Below are positions 1-10,198 of a stretch of 52,540 nt of DNA, piece after piece. The notes under the pieces are model-generated. The model was not told the origin of the DNA and did no database searches. It saw only the letters and a program-made list of their open reading frames with translations. The position numbers and the translations under genes were made by a program. Position 1 is the first letter of the stretch; each line of letters begins with the position of its first letter. Source of the stretch: Pseudomonadota bacterium (GTDB lineage Bacteria > Pseudomonadota > Gammaproteobacteria > Steroidobacterales > Steroidobacteraceae); the NCBI GenBank assembly GCA_018241505.1, contig JAFEDS010000018.1, positions 1 through 52,540 of the forward strand, given 5' to 3'.

Positions 1-2004
1 CGGAGGCCCGCCTGCGCCGCGCCGGAGACGCAGGGCATGATCGTGCGCACCAAGAGCGACAAGGCCCTCAAGGGCCAGCAGTCGGTGATGGAGTGCGTGC
101 TCAATAATCACCCGGTCGATTGCCCCATCTGCGACCAGGGCGGTGAGTGTGAATTGCAGGACCTCGCGGTGGGATTTGGTCGTGACCTGTCGCGCTACCA
201 CGAGCGTAAACGCTCGGTGCAGGATGAGAACCTCGGACCCCTGATCGCAACGGACATGACTCGTTGCATCCAATGCACGCGCTGCGTTCGCTTTACGCAG
301 GAGATCGCCGGGTACCAGGAGCTCGGCATGATCGGTCGCGGCGAGAACGTGAAGGTACGCACGTACATCGAGCAGACCGTGCATCACGAGATGTCCGGCA
401 ACGTCATCGACCTGTGCCCGGTGGGCGCACTCGTCTCCAAGCCATATCGTTTCAGCGCGCGCGCCTGGGAAATGATGTCGCATCCGTTGGTTTCGCCGCA
501 CGACGGCGTGGGGACCAACCTGTTTGGCCACGTTCTGCGCGGCAAGATCATGCGCGTGATTCCTCGTGAGAACGAGACGATCAACGAGACCTGGATTCCC
601 GATCGCGACCGCTTCAGCTACGAGGGCGTCTACAGCCCGGACCGGATCCAGAAGCCGATGGTCCGTAAGGGTTCCGAGTGGGTCGAGACCGATTGGGAAA
701 CTGCGCTGACGAAGGTGGTCGAAGGTCTCAAGTCGCGTGCTTCGGACCTCGGCGTGTTGGCCAGCAGCACGAGCACGCTCGAAGAGTTGTACCTGTTGGG
801 ACGGCTCGCGCGTGGCTTGGGCAGCAACAACATCGATCATCGCCTGCGCCAACGCGACTTCAGCGACCAGGCCGCCGACCCGGTCTATCCGAATCTCGGC
901 ATGAGCATCGCCAATGTGGATTCTCTCAATGGCCTGCTCCTGGTCGGCGCGAATCTGCGCCGCGAAGTGCCGATCCTCGCGCACCGCGTGCGCAAGGCCG
1001 CGTTGAAGGGCGCGAAAGTCATTTCGATGATGCCGGTGGCCACGGAGTATCTGTTCCCCGTTGCGGTGAGCATTCAGTCGGGACCCGCCCAGCAGGTGGG
1101 CGACCTGGCGGCCATCCTGTCCGTTGCCGCAGAGAGCGCCGGCAAGACAGTTCCGGAGCATCTGTCCTCCGCCGTACAACAGGCCAAGGTCGGCGATCAG
1201 CATCGGGCAGCCGCGGCCGCGTTGGTGGCCGGCGAGAAGAGGGCGGTGTGGCTGGGAGCCCTGGCGGTGCGCCATCCAGCTTATGCCGACTTGCGCGCTC
1301 TCGCCGCCGCTATTGCGGAAGTCACAGGCGCCTCGTTCGGAGTGTTGGCCGAGGGCGGAAACGCCGCGGGCGCATTCCTCGCCGGTGCCGTACCCCATCG
1401 CGAAGCGGGCGGTAAGGCGGCGGCCAACACCGGTCTGAACGCACTGGAGATGGTCCAGAAGACGTTGAAGGCCTATGTATTGTTTGGTGGTGTCGAGCCG
1501 TGGGCTGATTCCGTGGGTGCGGATGCCGCGCGCAACATCGGGGGCGCCGAGTTTGTTGTTGCCGTCACTCCGTTTGCGAACGATCAGCTTCGCGCGATTG
1601 CACACGTGCTTTTGCCCATGGGTACGTATGTAGAAACTTCCGGTACGTACGTGAACCTCGAAGGCAACTGGCAGAGCCATGCCGGTGCTGCTCAGCCGTT
1701 CGCTGAATCGCGCCCGGGCTGGAAGATCCTGCGTGTTCTCGGCACGCTGGCCAATATCAGCGGCTTTGAATATCAATCGTCCGAGGATGTCCGCGAAGAG
1801 CTGCGCAAACTGTGCACTGAGTCCGGCGCCACTGCTGCGGCGAGCACCGGGGCGATCAACTACAAGGGCACTCATCGGGCGACGAAGGTCACGGCCGGCG
1901 CGGACGTGCTCGACGTGTCCATGTACCACATCGATGCTCTCGTGCGTCGGGCGCCTTCTTTGCAGAAGACGCGCGAAGGCCGCACGTTGGCCGTTACTTA
2001 CTGA
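1..2004 (+). CDS. nuoG: NADH-quinone oxidoreductase subunit G, 5' truncated
   Basis: Peripheral-arm subunit of respiratory complex I, carrying Fe-S clusters that pass electrons from NADH toward quinone. The reading frame is open from base 1; an in-frame ATG at 37 is internal, because residues before it ([10 protein letters not shown]) match the end of the N-terminal 2Fe-2S ferredoxin domain. Visible next are the His/Cys cluster site [14 protein letters not shown], a 4Fe-4S motif CIQCTRC, and a molybdopterin-oxidoreductase-like domain that is non-catalytic in this family. About 100 N-terminal residues probably lie upstream of the window. The stop is TGA at 2002; nuoH starts 17 bases later. It heads the visible part of the nuo operon, with nuoA-F presumably upstream. 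Confidence 0.96.
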   Translation, partial: RRPACAAPETQGMIVRTKSDKALKGQQSVMECVLNNHPVDCPICDQGGECELQDLAVGFGRDLSRYHERKRSVQDENLGPLIATDMTRCIQCTRCVRFTQEIAGYQELGMIGRGENVKVRTYIEQTVHHEMSGNVIDLCPVGALVSKPYRFSARAWEMMSHPLVSPHDGVGTNLFGHVLRGKIMRVIPRENETINETWIPDRDRFSYEGVYSPDRIQKPMVRKGSEWVETDWETALTKVVEGLKSRASDLGVLASSTSTLEELYLLGRLARGLGSNNIDHRLRQRDFSDQAADPVYPNLGMSIANVDSLNGLLLVGANLRREVPILAHRVRKAALKGAKVISMMPVATEYLFPVAVSIQSGPAQQVGDLAAILSVAAESAGKTVPEHLSSAVQQAKVGDQHRAAAAALVAGEKRAVWLGALAVRHPAYADLRALAAAIAEVTGASFGVLAEGGNAAGAFLAGAVPHREAGGKAAANTGLNALEMVQKTLKAYVLFGGVEPWADSVGADAARNIGGAEFVVAVTPFANDQLRAIAHVLLPMGTYVETSGTYVNLEGNWQSHAGAAQPFAESRPGWKILRVLGTLANISGFEYQSSEDVREELRKLCTESGATAAASTGAINYKGTHRATKVTAGADVLDVSMYHIDALVRRAPSLQKTREGRTLAVTY

Positions 2005-2021
2005 CACAGGATCTGGTTCGC

Positions 2022-3092
2022 GTGCTGCAAACTATTACAGATGCCTGGAACGCACTGTCGCCCTACGGCCAACACACCGTGTGGACGACTGTCTGGACCA
2101 TTGCTATCACCATCGTCCTCATCCTGTCCGTAGCCCTTACGACACTGTGGGAGCGAAAGGTCATCGGTTGGATGCAGTTGCGCCGCGGCCCGAACCGCGT
2201 GCGCATACTGGGTTTGCTCCCTGGGTGGGGTCAGCCGTTCGCGGACGTCGTGAAGCTGCTCACCAAGGAAGTGATCATTCCCACCAATGCCAACAAGGTG
2301 TTGTTCAACTTCGCGCCCATGATCGCCTTGATCCCGGCGTTCGCGGCCTGGGCCGTCATCCCATTGTCACCGACGGTCGTTGTGTCAAAGGCGAACGCCG
2401 GCCTGTTGTACCTGTTGTCGCTATCCTCGATGGGCGTCTATGGAGTCATCATCGCGGGCTGGGCCTCCAACTCGAAGTACGCCTTCCTCGGAGCGATGCG
2501 CTCCGCCGCACAGATGGTGGCCTACGAAATCGCGATGGGATTTGCGCTCGTCGGCGTGATCATTGCTTCGCAGAGCCTGAATATCGGCGATATCGTCGAG
2601 CGTCAACAGGGCGGCTTCCTCGCCTGGAACTGGTTCTGGCTGTTCCCGCTGGTCGTGGTGTACTTCATTTCCGGCGTCGCCGAGACCAACCGCGCCCCAT
2701 TCGATGTGGCGGAAGGTGAGTCGGAGATCGTTGCCGGTTTTCACGTGGAATATTCCGGAATCGCGTTTGCGCTGTTCTTCCTGGCTGAATACGCGAACAT
2801 GATCCTGATCTCGACCCTCACGGCCGTGTTCTTCTTTGGCGGCTGGCTCTCGCCGGTAGCCGGGTACGGCGCCTTGGGCGACTCCTGGATCGGGCAACCG
2901 GGAATCTGGTGGCTCGGCATCAAGACCTTCCTTGTGTTGTTCTTCTTTCTGTGGTTCCGCGCCACTTTCCCCCGCTACCGCTATGACCAGATCATGCGCT
3001 TGGGTTGGAAGGCGCTGATTCCGGTCACCATTGTCTGGATTGGTGTGGAAATGGTGCTGGCCTGGTACAAGGTCGGCCCTTGGGCGCATTGA
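2022..3092 (+). CDS. nuoH: NADH-quinone oxidoreductase subunit H
   Basis: Membrane subunit at the junction of the peripheral and membrane arms of complex I, forming much of the quinone chamber. The 356-residue product has the family length and about eight hydrophobic segments. Conserved stretches are visible: [16 protein letters not shown] near the N-terminus, [21 protein letters not shown] in the quinone-site loop, and [15 protein letters not shown] near the C-terminus. The start is GTG at 2022, the first start after nuoG and in the position expected from homologues. It lies between nuoG and nuoI with short gaps, so it is surely cotranscribed. Confidence 0.97.
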   Translation: MLQTITDAWNALSPYGQHTVWTTVWTIAITIVLILSVALTTLWERKVIGWMQLRRGPNRVRILGLLPGWGQPFADVVKLLTKEVIIPTNANKVLFNFAPMIALIPAFAAWAVIPLSPTVVVSKANAGLLYLLSLSSMGVYGVIIAGWASNSKYAFLGAMRSAAQMVAYEIAMGFALVGVIIASQSLNIGDIVERQQGGFLAWNWFWLFPLVVVYFISGVAETNRAPFDVAEGESEIVAGFHVEYSGIAFALFFLAEYANMILISTLTAVFFFGGWLSPVAGYGALGDSWIGQPGIWWLGIKTFLVLFFFLWFRATFPRYRYDQIMRLGWKALIPVTIVWIGVEMVLAWYKVGPWAH

Positions 3093-3107
3093 CAAAGGCT
3101 TCCGCTA

Positions 3108-3584
3108 ATGGCTGTTCTCAAAACTTTTCTGCTGACCGAGCTCCTCAAAGGGATGATGGTGACGGGGCGCAATTTCTTTTTGCCCAAGTACACACTCAAC
3201 TATCCCGAGGAAAAGACCCCGCAGTCACCTCGCTTCCGTGGCCTGCATGCCCAGCGCCGCTACCCGAACGGCCAGGAGCGCTGCATCGCCTGCAAGTTGT
3301 GCGAAGCCGTGTGTCCGGCGGTGTGCATCACCATCGACTCGGAAGTCGCGCCCGATGGCACGCGCCGCACGAGCCGTTATGACATCGATCTGTTCAAGTG
3401 CATTTACTGCGGCTTCTGCGAGGAAGCGTGCCCCGTGGATGCGATCGTGCTCACCCGGATCCACGAGTACCACATGGAGCACCGCGGCGAGAACATCATG
3501 AGCAAGGACAAGCTGCTGGCCGTGGGCGAGCGCTACGAAGCCATGATTGCAACCGATAAAGCGGCCGACGCGCCGTACCGCTGA
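3108..3584 (+). CDS. nuoI: NADH-quinone oxidoreductase subunit I
   Basis: Ferredoxin-like subunit that holds two 4Fe-4S clusters (N6a and N6b) and relays electrons to the final cluster near the quinone site. The 158-residue protein shows both CxxCxxCxxxCP motifs: C59/C62/C65/C69 in [12 protein letters not shown] and C98/C101/C104/C108 in [12 protein letters not shown]. An amphipathic N-terminus (residues 1-25) docks it on the membrane arm. Length and order in the operon (between nuoH and nuoJ) are typical. The start ATG at 3108 lies 15 bases after the nuoH stop. Confidence 0.97.
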   Translation: MAVLKTFLLTELLKGMMVTGRNFFLPKYTLNYPEEKTPQSPRFRGLHAQRRYPNGQERCIACKLCEAVCPAVCITIDSEVAPDGTRRTSRYDIDLFKCIYCGFCEEACPVDAIVLTRIHEYHMEHRGENIMSKDKLLAVGERYEAMIATDKAADAPYR

Positions 3585-3596
3585 GCACATGCGCAT

Positions 3597-4199
3597 ATGT
3601 TAGTAGAGATTTTGTTTTATATCTTCGGGACCTTCCTGGTCCTGGCCGCGCTGGGCGTGATCACCTCACGCAACCCGGTGTTTTCGGCGTTGTCGCTCGT
3701 CGTCTGCTTCATCACTTCCGCGGCCATCTGGCTGCTGATTGAAGCGGAGTTTCTCGCGGTCGTCCTCGTGCTCGTGTATGTCGGCGCGGTGATGGTCTTG
3801 TTCCTGTTCGTGGTCATGATGCTCGATATCAATATCGAGGAGCTGCGCAAGGGCTTCACGCGCTATGCCTGGCTCGGTTGGATCACCGCCCTGGCGGTCA
3901 TCGTCGAGATCGTCGGCGTAGTCTGGGTCCGCGGCCTCGGTATCGATGTCTCCAAGTCGCCGACTCCAACAGCTCCTGACTACAGCAACACCCTCGAGCT
4001 CGGCCAGGTGATGTACACCAAGTACGCCTATCCGTTTGAGCTGGCTGCGGTACTGCTGTTGGTGGCGATTGTCGCGGCCATCACGTTGACGCTGCGGCGG
4101 CGTCCGGGGCTCAAGGTCCAGGACATCGGCAAGCAGGTCGCCGTCAATGCCAAGGACCGCGTGCGCGTGGTCAAGATGGAGTCGGAGAAGCGCTCATGA
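3597..4199 (+). CDS. nuoJ: NADH-quinone oxidoreductase subunit J
   Basis: Small membrane subunit of complex I (200 residues) contributing to the proton channel next to NuoK and NuoA. Five hydrophobic helices are visible; the third contains the characteristic [20 protein letters not shown] stretch. The C-terminal tail of about 30 residues after the last helix is basic and hydrophilic. The start ATG at 3597 is the first after nuoI. Its stop TGA overlaps the ATG of nuoK by four bases (ATGA at 4196), which suggests translational coupling. Confidence 0.96.
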   Translation: MLVEILFYIFGTFLVLAALGVITSRNPVFSALSLVVCFITSAAIWLLIEAEFLAVVLVLVYVGAVMVLFLFVVMMLDINIEELRKGFTRYAWLGWITALAVIVEIVGVVWVRGLGIDVSKSPTPTAPDYSNTLELGQVMYTKYAYPFELAAVLLLVAIVAAITLTLRRRPGLKVQDIGKQVAVNAKDRVRVVKMESEKRS

Positions 4200-4501
4200 T
4201 CACGCTGTCTCAGCTACTCACCCTGTCCGCCATCCTGTTTGCCTTGTCGGTGGCGGGCATCTTCCTGAACCGCAAGAACGTCATTCTGCTGTTGATGTGC
4301 GTCGAGCTGCTGCTGCTGGCCGCGAACTTCAACTTCATTGCCTTCTCACGCTACCTGGGCGACATCCATGGCCAGGTGTTCGTGTTCTTCGTGCTGACCG
4401 TGGCGGCGGCCGAATCGGCGATCGGGCTGGCCATTCTCGTGGTGCTGTTCCGCGAGCGTCGCAGCATCAATGTTGAAGATATGAATACGCTGCGAGGCTG
4501 A
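4196..4501 (+). CDS. nuoK: NADH-quinone oxidoreductase subunit K
   Basis: Three-helix membrane subunit of complex I, 101 residues, exactly the usual length. Acidic residues inside the helices that take part in proton translocation are visible: E in [16 protein letters not shown] and E in [14 protein letters not shown]. It begins inside the nuoJ stop (ATGA) and is followed by nuoL after seven bases. Nothing unusual is seen. Confidence 0.97.
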   Translation: MITLSQLLTLSAILFALSVAGIFLNRKNVILLLMCVELLLLAANFNFIAFSRYLGDIHGQVFVFFVLTVAAAESAIGLAILVVLFRERRSINVEDMNTLRG

Positions 4502-4508
4502 TGCGAGC

Positions 4509-6701
4509 ATGAATCTGACCCAATTAGTCCTGATTCCCCTGCTGCCGCTCATCGGCGCCATCCTCGCCGGATTGCTCGGGCGCGTCATCGGTCGTGTCGG
4601 CGCACACACGGTGACCATCCTCGCGGTGGCGATTTCCTGCGCCCTGTCGTTCCATGTACTGAAGCAGATCTATCTCGACGGCGTGCCGGCGTTTGACGGG
4701 CCTGTGTATAGCTGGCTGGTGAGCGACGGCGTCAAGTTCGACGTCGGCTTCCTCATCGACCGCCTGAGCGCAATGATGATGGTCGTGGTGACGTTCGTGT
4801 CGCTTTGCGTGCACGTCTACACCATCGGCTACATGAGCGATGACCCGGGCTACCAGCGGTTCTTCAGCTACATCTCGCTGTTCACTTTCTCCATGCTCAT
4901 GCTCGTCATGTCGAACAACTTCATGCAGTTGTTTTTCGGCTGGGAAGCGGTCGGCGTGGTGTCGTACCTGCTGATCGGTTTCTGGTACACGCGGCCGAGT
5001 GCCATTTTCGCGAACTTCAAGGCCTTCCTGGTCAACCGCGTGGGCGACTTCGGGTTCGTGCTCGGCATTGCCGGTGTCTTCTACTTCACCAACTCAATCA
5101 GCTACGCCGATGCGTTCGCGGCGGCGCCGAAGATCGCGGCCGCCATGTTGCCGCTGACTTCAAATACCAGCGTGCATGCCATGACGCTGATCTGCATCTG
5201 CCTGTTCATTGGCGCGATGGGTAAGTCGGCGCAAGTTCCGTTGCATGTCTGGCTGCCGGATTCAATGGAAGGTCCCACCCCGATTTCCGCGCTGATCCAT
5301 GCGGCCACCATGGTGACCGCGGGTATCTTCATGGTCTCGCGCATGTCGCCGCTGTTCGAACAGTCCGATGCGGCACTGTCGTTTGTGCTGGTGATTGGTG
5401 CGACCACTGCGTTCTTCATGGGCCTGCTCGGTATCGTGAACAACGACATCAAGCGGGTCATTGCGTACTCGACGCTTTCGCAGTTGGGATACATGGTGAC
5501 GGCGCTCGGTGTATCAGCCTACAGCGCGGGCATGTTCCACCTGATGACCCATGCGTTCTTCAAGGCGCTGCTGTTCCTGGCCGCGGGCTCGGTGATCATT
5601 GGCATGCATCATGAGCAGGACATGCGCAAGATGGGCGGGTTGGCCAAGTACATGCCCATCACGGCGATCACCAGTTGGATCGGGTCGCTGGCACTGATAG
5701 GCACGCCGTTCTTCGCCGGGTTCTATTCGAAGGACACCATCATCGAGGCCGTTGGAGAGTCGCATCGGTGGGGCGCCACCTACGCCTATTGGTGTGTGCT
5801 GGCCGGTGTGTTTGTGACCGCGCTGTACTCGTTCCGGTTGGTGTTCATGACCTTCCATGGACCGGAGCGATTCCGGCAGGTGGAGGCAGGGCACGGCCAT
5901 GAGACGGCGGTTACGCCCGCGGCGCCCGCCGTGTCGGCGGCCGCCGGCGTTCATGCTTCACACGGCGCGGATTCGCACGCCGCCGCCGATGCCCACGGCG
6001 CCCACGCCCACGACGCGCACACCCCGGCTGCCGCGGCGCATGCCCACGGCGCCCACGACGCGCACGCGCCTGCCGCCCATGCTCACGATGACCACGCGCA
6101 CGATGACCACGGCCATCACGGCCCCGTCGAGCCGCACGAGAGCCCCCTCGTGGTCACCGGTCCTCTCATCGCGCTAGCCATCCCGTCGCTGCTCATCGGC
6201 TTCCTGACCGTCGGCCCCGTCCTCTTTGGGGGCTACTTCGGCGACTCGATTCGCGTGCTCGAGCAGAACGACGTAGTGGCCGAGTTGGGCAAAGACTTCC
6301 AGAGCCCCACACAGATGGCGTTGCATGCATTCGCCGGCGCGCCTTTCTGGCTGGCCGCTGCCGGTGTGTTCTTCGCGTGGCTGTTCTTCCTGAAGAAGCC
6401 CGAGTGGGCGGATACCTGGGCGCGCACCCTTGCGCCCATCCGCAACCTGTTGCTCAACAAGTACTACTTCGACTGGTTCAACGAAAAGATCCTCGCGACC
6501 TTGGCCCGCGGTCTCGGCTTCACGCTGTGGAAGGCTGGCGATCAGGTGCTGATTGATGGTGCCCTGGTCAATGGGTCCGCGGCGACGGTGAGTTGGTTCG
6601 GAAGTATCGTGCGGCGTGTGCAGAGCGGTTATCTGTACTCGTACGCGTTTTGGATGGTCATCGGCCTTGCAGTGATGCTTGGCTGGTTCCTCGTGCGGTA
6701 G
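4509..6701 (+). CDS. nuoL: NADH-quinone oxidoreductase subunit L with His-rich insert
   Basis: Distal antiporter-like proton-pumping subunit of complex I, homologous to Mrp antiporters. It spans many transmembrane helices, with the conserved signature QLFFGWEAVGVVSYLLIGFW near residue 140, the HAATMVTAGIFM stretch and the lysine-containing DIKRVIAYSTLSQLGYM helix. The C-terminus ends in the lateral helix and final anchor. At 730 residues it is longer than the roughly 610-680 usual, because of an insert at residues about 460-542 rich in His, Ala and Asp, placed in a loop between two helices. The flanking helices are intact, so the protein should still pump. The start ATG at 4509 is seven bases after nuoK. 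Confidence 0.97.
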   Translation: MNLTQLVLIPLLPLIGAILAGLLGRVIGRVGAHTVTILAVAISCALSFHVLKQIYLDGVPAFDGPVYSWLVSDGVKFDVGFLIDRLSAMMMVVVTFVSLCVHVYTIGYMSDDPGYQRFFSYISLFTFSMLMLVMSNNFMQLFFGWEAVGVVSYLLIGFWYTRPSAIFANFKAFLVNRVGDFGFVLGIAGVFYFTNSISYADAFAAAPKIAAAMLPLTSNTSVHAMTLICICLFIGAMGKSAQVPLHVWLPDSMEGPTPISALIHAATMVTAGIFMVSRMSPLFEQSDAALSFVLVIGATTAFFMGLLGIVNNDIKRVIAYSTLSQLGYMVTALGVSAYSAGMFHLMTHAFFKALLFLAAGSVIIGMHHEQDMRKMGGLAKYMPITAITSWIGSLALIGTPFFAGFYSKDTIIEAVGESHRWGATYAYWCVLAGVFVTALYSFRLVFMTFHGPERFRQVEAGHGHETAVTPAAPAVSAAAGVHASHGADSHAAADAHGAHAHDAHTPAAAAHAHGAHDAHAPAAHAHDDHAHDDHGHHGPVEPHESPLVVTGPLIALAIPSLLIGFLTVGPVLFGGYFGDSIRVLEQNDVVAELGKDFQSPTQMALHAFAGAPFWLAAAGVFFAWLFFLKKPEWADTWARTLAPIRNLLLNKYYFDWFNEKILATLARGLGFTLWKAGDQVLIDGALVNGSAATVSWFGSIVRRVQSGYLYSYAFWMVIGLAVMLGWFLVR
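5888..6143 (+). repeat. Low-complexity His/Ala/Asp-rich coding insert in nuoL
   Basis: This stretch encodes about 80 residues with roughly 20 histidines, mostly as AH, DAH and DDH units (for example AHAHDDHAHDDHGHH). The DNA is made of imperfect short repeats such as gcccacggc and gacgcgcac, so it probably grew by slippage. It sits in a hydrophilic loop before the helix starting at PLVVTGPLIALAIPSLL. Metal binding is possible from composition, but this is inference. Confidence 0.85.
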
Positions 6702-6720
6702 TCAACACGGCGGTTATTGA

Positions 6721-8232
6721 ATGTTTCCTTACCTGTCAGTTCTGATCTGGCTACCCATCGCAGCGGGCATCGTCGTGCTCTTGCTCGGCGATAAAAACGT
6801 CGGTGCGGGACGCTGGCTGGCGCTAGCCGCCTCCATCGCGACCTTGATCGTTTCGCTGCCGCTGATGCTGCACTTCAATTCCGGCACGGCCGACTTCCAG
6901 TTCACGGAGAAGTTGGAGTGGATCACCCGTTTCCACTCCTTCTACGCGCTCGGTGTCGATGGCATCGCCATGCCGCTCGTGGTGTTGACGGCGTTCATCA
7001 CCATTCCGGTGATCATCGCGGCCTGGACCGTCATTGAGGCGCGGCCCGCGCAGTACTACGCAGCCTTCCTGATCATGGAGGGCCTCATGATCGGGGTGTT
7101 CTCCGCGACGGACGCGCTGCTGTTCTACTTCTTCTGGGAAGCCATGTTGATCCCGATGTTCCTCATCATCGGCATCTGGGGTGGCCCACGCCGCGTGTAC
7201 GCGACGATCAAGTTCTTTCTGTACACGTTCCTCGGCTCCGTGTTCATGCTGGTCGCGCTGATCTACATGTATGTGAAGGCCGGCGACTACTCGATTGCCA
7301 AGTTCCAGTCCTTGCCGCTGACGCTCATTGAACAGCGCTACATTTTCATCGCGTTCTTCCTCGCGTTCGCCGTGAAGGTACCGATGTTTCCGGTACACAC
7401 GTGGTTGCCTGACGCACACGTCGAAGCGCCGACCGGCGGCTCTGTCATTCTGGCAGCCATCATGCTGAAGATGGGCGGGTACGGATTCCTCCGCTTCAAC
7501 CTGCCGATCACACCGGACGCCAGCCGCGAGCTCGATCTCTTCATCATTGCTCTGTCGCTGATCGCCGTTGTTTACATCGGCTTCGTAGCACTCGTGCAGC
7601 AGGACATGAAGAAGCTCATTGCTTACTCATCCATCGCACACATGGGTTTCGTGACCCTGGGCGCGTTCATCGTCTACCAGATCGTCCGGAACACTGGAGG
7701 CCTGCAGGGCGCAGGCATGGGCATGGATGGTGCGATGGTGCAGATGATTTCGCACGGGCTCGTGTCAGGAGCGCTGTTCCTTTGCGTCGGCGTGCTCTAC
7801 GACCGGGTGCATAGCCGCCAGATCTCGGACTATGGCGGTGTCATCAACAAGATGCCGATATTCGCGGCCTTCATGGTGTTGTTCGCGCTGGCGAACACCG
7901 GGTTGCCGGGCACGTCCGGGTTCGTCGGTGAGTTCCTGGTCATCATCGCCAGCTTCAAGGCCAGCTTCTGGTACTCGCTGCTGGCGGCGATAACCCTGAT
8001 TCTCGGCGCGGCCTACACGCTGTGGCTGGTGAAGAGAGTGATATTCGGGCCCGTGGCCAACGCCAAGGTGGAACACCTGACGGACCTGAATGGGCGGGAG
8101 TTCGGAGTCCTGGCGGCGCTGGCGGTGGCCGTACTGCTGGTCGGGTGCTGGCCCGCGCCGTTGTTGAAAGTCATGCAGCCGACCATCCATCACCTGGTGG
8201 ACCAGGCGGTTGCCAGCAAGATTCCAGTCTAA
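6721..8232 (+). CDS. nuoM: NADH-quinone oxidoreductase subunit M
   Basis: Second antiporter-like proton-pumping subunit of complex I, 503 residues and about 14 helices. Typical motifs are visible: the glutamate-bearing FFWEAMLIPMFLIIGIWGG, the helix-breaking segment PVHTWLPDAHVEAPTGGSVI, and DMKKLIAYSSIAHMGFV with its essential lysine. The start ATG at 6721 follows nuoL by 19 bases. It is cotranscribed with nuoL and nuoN, the usual order. Confidence 0.97.
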   Translation: MFPYLSVLIWLPIAAGIVVLLLGDKNVGAGRWLALAASIATLIVSLPLMLHFNSGTADFQFTEKLEWITRFHSFYALGVDGIAMPLVVLTAFITIPVIIAAWTVIEARPAQYYAAFLIMEGLMIGVFSATDALLFYFFWEAMLIPMFLIIGIWGGPRRVYATIKFFLYTFLGSVFMLVALIYMYVKAGDYSIAKFQSLPLTLIEQRYIFIAFFLAFAVKVPMFPVHTWLPDAHVEAPTGGSVILAAIMLKMGGYGFLRFNLPITPDASRELDLFIIALSLIAVVYIGFVALVQQDMKKLIAYSSIAHMGFVTLGAFIVYQIVRNTGGLQGAGMGMDGAMVQMISHGLVSGALFLCVGVLYDRVHSRQISDYGGVINKMPIFAAFMVLFALANTGLPGTSGFVGEFLVIIASFKASFWYSLLAAITLILGAAYTLWLVKRVIFGPVANAKVEHLTDLNGREFGVLAALAVAVLLVGCWPAPLLKVMQPTIHHLVDQAVASKIPV

Positions 8233-8253
8233 AAAGCGGAAAACCGGTTCAAC

Positions 8254-9693
8254 ATGACGACAATGACCTGGAACAGTCTGGCGCCTGCGATCTCGGAGAT
8301 CTACCTGGTTGCGGCCATCTGCCTCATATTGCTGGTGGATGCGTTTGCCGGGCAGACCCGTCGCAGTCTGACACCCACGTTGACGCTGATCGTACTGGCC
8401 GTCGGTGCCGCCCTCACGGTTGCATACGCCAATGTCGACCATCGCACCGTCTTGTTTGACGGTATGTACGTGGCCGATGGCCTTGCTTACACGTTGAAAC
8501 TCTTCGGCTACTTGTTCGTGGCGTTCGGGCTTCTGTACTCGCGCGACTACCTCGAAGAGAGAGGTATCCTGCGAGGCGAATATTACGTACTCGCTTTGAC
8601 AGCACTGTTGGGTATCTTCGTGCTGGTCTCCGCCGGAAGCATGTTGACTGTCTACATCGGCGTCGAGCTGCTTGCACTGTCGGTCTACGCCATGACGGCG
8701 TTTGATCGCGACTCCGGTGTCGCTGCCGAGTCGGCGATGAAGTATTTCGTGCTGGGCGCCATCGGCTCCGGTGCGCTGTTGTACGGCATGTCCATGATCT
8801 ACGGCATGACCGGTACCTTGGATCTCGATGTGATTGCACAACGGCTGCAAGGTACCCCCAACCTCGGAGTCACCATTGGCCTCGTGTTCGTGGTTGTCGC
8901 AGTGGCGTTTAAATTGGGCGCTGTTCCGTTCCACATGTGGCTGCCCGATGTCTACCAGGGCGCTCCGACCAGCGTCACGCTGTTCATTGGTACGGCTCCA
9001 AAGATTGCGTACTTCGCGCTGACCCTGCGCTTGCTTGCACATGGTTTGGGGGGAGTAGTGGTGGAGTGGTCGCAGATGCTGGGCGCGCTTGCTGTACTGA
9101 CGCTAGTGGTCGGCAACGTGGTTGCAATCGTGCAGACCAACCTGAAGCGGATGCTCGCTTACTCCACGATTTCGAACGTAGGCTTCATCGTGTTGGGCTT
9201 CACTGCCGGTACACCCGATGGCTACACTGCGGCTTTGTACTACACGCTGATCTACATCCTGGTTGCTCTCGGGTCCTTCGGTGTGATCCTGATTGCCAGC
9301 CGTAAGGGCTTCGAAGCAGACCATCTCGATCACTACAAGGGCCTATACAAGCGCGATCCGATGCTGGCCCTGGCCATGATGATGCTGATGTTCTCCACCG
9401 CTGGTGTGCCGCCGTTCGTGGGTTTCTGGGCAAAGCTGCGGATTTTCCAGGCGCTGTGGGAGACGAACCACTTCTGGCTCGTGGTGATCTCGGCAGCCAT
9501 GTCGGTAGTGGGCGCGTTCTACTACCTTCGCGTGATCAAGCTGATGTACTTCGATGCGCCGCCGGCTGTTTATCCGCCACCGCAGCACTCGGCGGGCGTT
9601 CGCGCCGCGCTGGGGCTCAATGCGCTGGCGGTGCTGGTGCTGGGGGTGTTGCCGGCTCCACTATTGGATCTGTGCGCGCGGTTAATTCACTGA
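8254..9693 (+). CDS. nuoN: NADH-quinone oxidoreductase subunit N
   Basis: Third antiporter-like proton-pumping subunit and usual last gene of the nuo operon, 479 residues. Conserved stretches include VYIGVELLALSVYAM, FHMWLPDVYQGAPT and NLKRMLAYSTISNVGFI. The start ATG at 8254 is 21 bases after nuoM. The 3' end overlaps the opposite-strand FecR-like gene by 77 bases, so the two transcripts converge. No small DUF2818 gene, sometimes found after nuoN, is seen here. Confidence 0.97.
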   Translation: MTTMTWNSLAPAISEIYLVAAICLILLVDAFAGQTRRSLTPTLTLIVLAVGAALTVAYANVDHRTVLFDGMYVADGLAYTLKLFGYLFVAFGLLYSRDYLEERGILRGEYYVLALTALLGIFVLVSAGSMLTVYIGVELLALSVYAMTAFDRDSGVAAESAMKYFVLGAIGSGALLYGMSMIYGMTGTLDLDVIAQRLQGTPNLGVTIGLVFVVVAVAFKLGAVPFHMWLPDVYQGAPTSVTLFIGTAPKIAYFALTLRLLAHGLGGVVVEWSQMLGALAVLTLVVGNVVAIVQTNLKRMLAYSTISNVGFIVLGFTAGTPDGYTAALYYTLIYILVALGSFGVILIASRKGFEADHLDHYKGLYKRDPMLALAMMMLMFSTAGVPPFVGFWAKLRIFQALWETNHFWLVVISAAMSVVGAFYYLRVIKLMYFDAPPAVYPPPQHSAGVRAALGLNALAVLVLGVLPAPLLDLCARLIH

Positions 9694-10198
9694 CGATCTG
9701 GGTGCTCCACAGTTCGAGCTCGGTGGGATCAAACTTCTCTTTTTCCATCAGGTCGATGGATTGATTGACCATCGACATCTCGCCACCCACGAGGTCATCG
9801 GGCTCGCTGTATCGAGAGGGATAGGCCTTCACGGCTCTCACGTGTCCATAGAGCACTTCCGCCTGCTCGCCGATTTTCTTTGACGACACCAACGCCCGAA
9901 ACGCCGTGTCGCCGTCCACGGTGAGAATCAACAGCCCGGTCCGAATGATCAGCGGTTTGTCCCGCTCGGGCGCCTTGACGAATACCTCGCCGTTGCCTTG
10001 AAGCCGGATCTCGCGGTTTTCGGGGAACCCATTTGCTGCGACAGCCTGGGTGCCGTTCAGCAGGAAAATCCGCGTGCCATCGGCAAACAGCACTGCGCGT
10101 GGCTCGGGTTCGCCACAGGCGGACAGCAGGGCAGCCGCGATAACCAGGAGGCTCTTGTGGATACGCCAGGAGGCGCGAGATACGTGCACCCGGATCAC
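9617..10198 (-). CDS. FecR-like domain lipoprotein
   Basis: Probable periplasmic lipoprotein with a FecR-type domain. The 193-residue product has a signal ending in the lipobox LLSAC (Cys28). A FecR-like segment follows, running from VLFADGTRIFLLNGT through REIRLQGNGEVFVKA to VLYGHVRAVKAY. FecR proteins normally transduce signals to ECF sigma factors, but the cytoplasmic anti-sigma domain is missing and no sigma factor gene is nearby, so that role is unproven. The C-terminal tail is Pro/Ala-rich and overlaps nuoN by 77 bases. The start is GTG at 10198, overlapping the upstream gene's stop (GTGA), which implies coupling with the membrane protein at 10195-10701. Confidence 0.7.
   Translation of the reverse strand: MIRVHVSRASWRIHKSLLVIAAALLSACGEPEPRAVLFADGTRIFLLNGTQAVAANGFPENREIRLQGNGEVFVKAPERDKPLIIRTGLLILTVDGDTAFRALVSSKKIGEQAEVLYGHVRAVKAYPSRYSEPDDLVGGEMSMVNQSIDLMEKEKFDPTELELWSTQIVSELTARTDPIVEPATPPAPAPPAH

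Noticed and set aside
7765-9042. Long - strand frame across nuoM and nuoN
   Set aside because: Both nuo genes are unambiguous on the + strand; the - frame is rich in His, Arg and Gln as expected from an antisense shadow.
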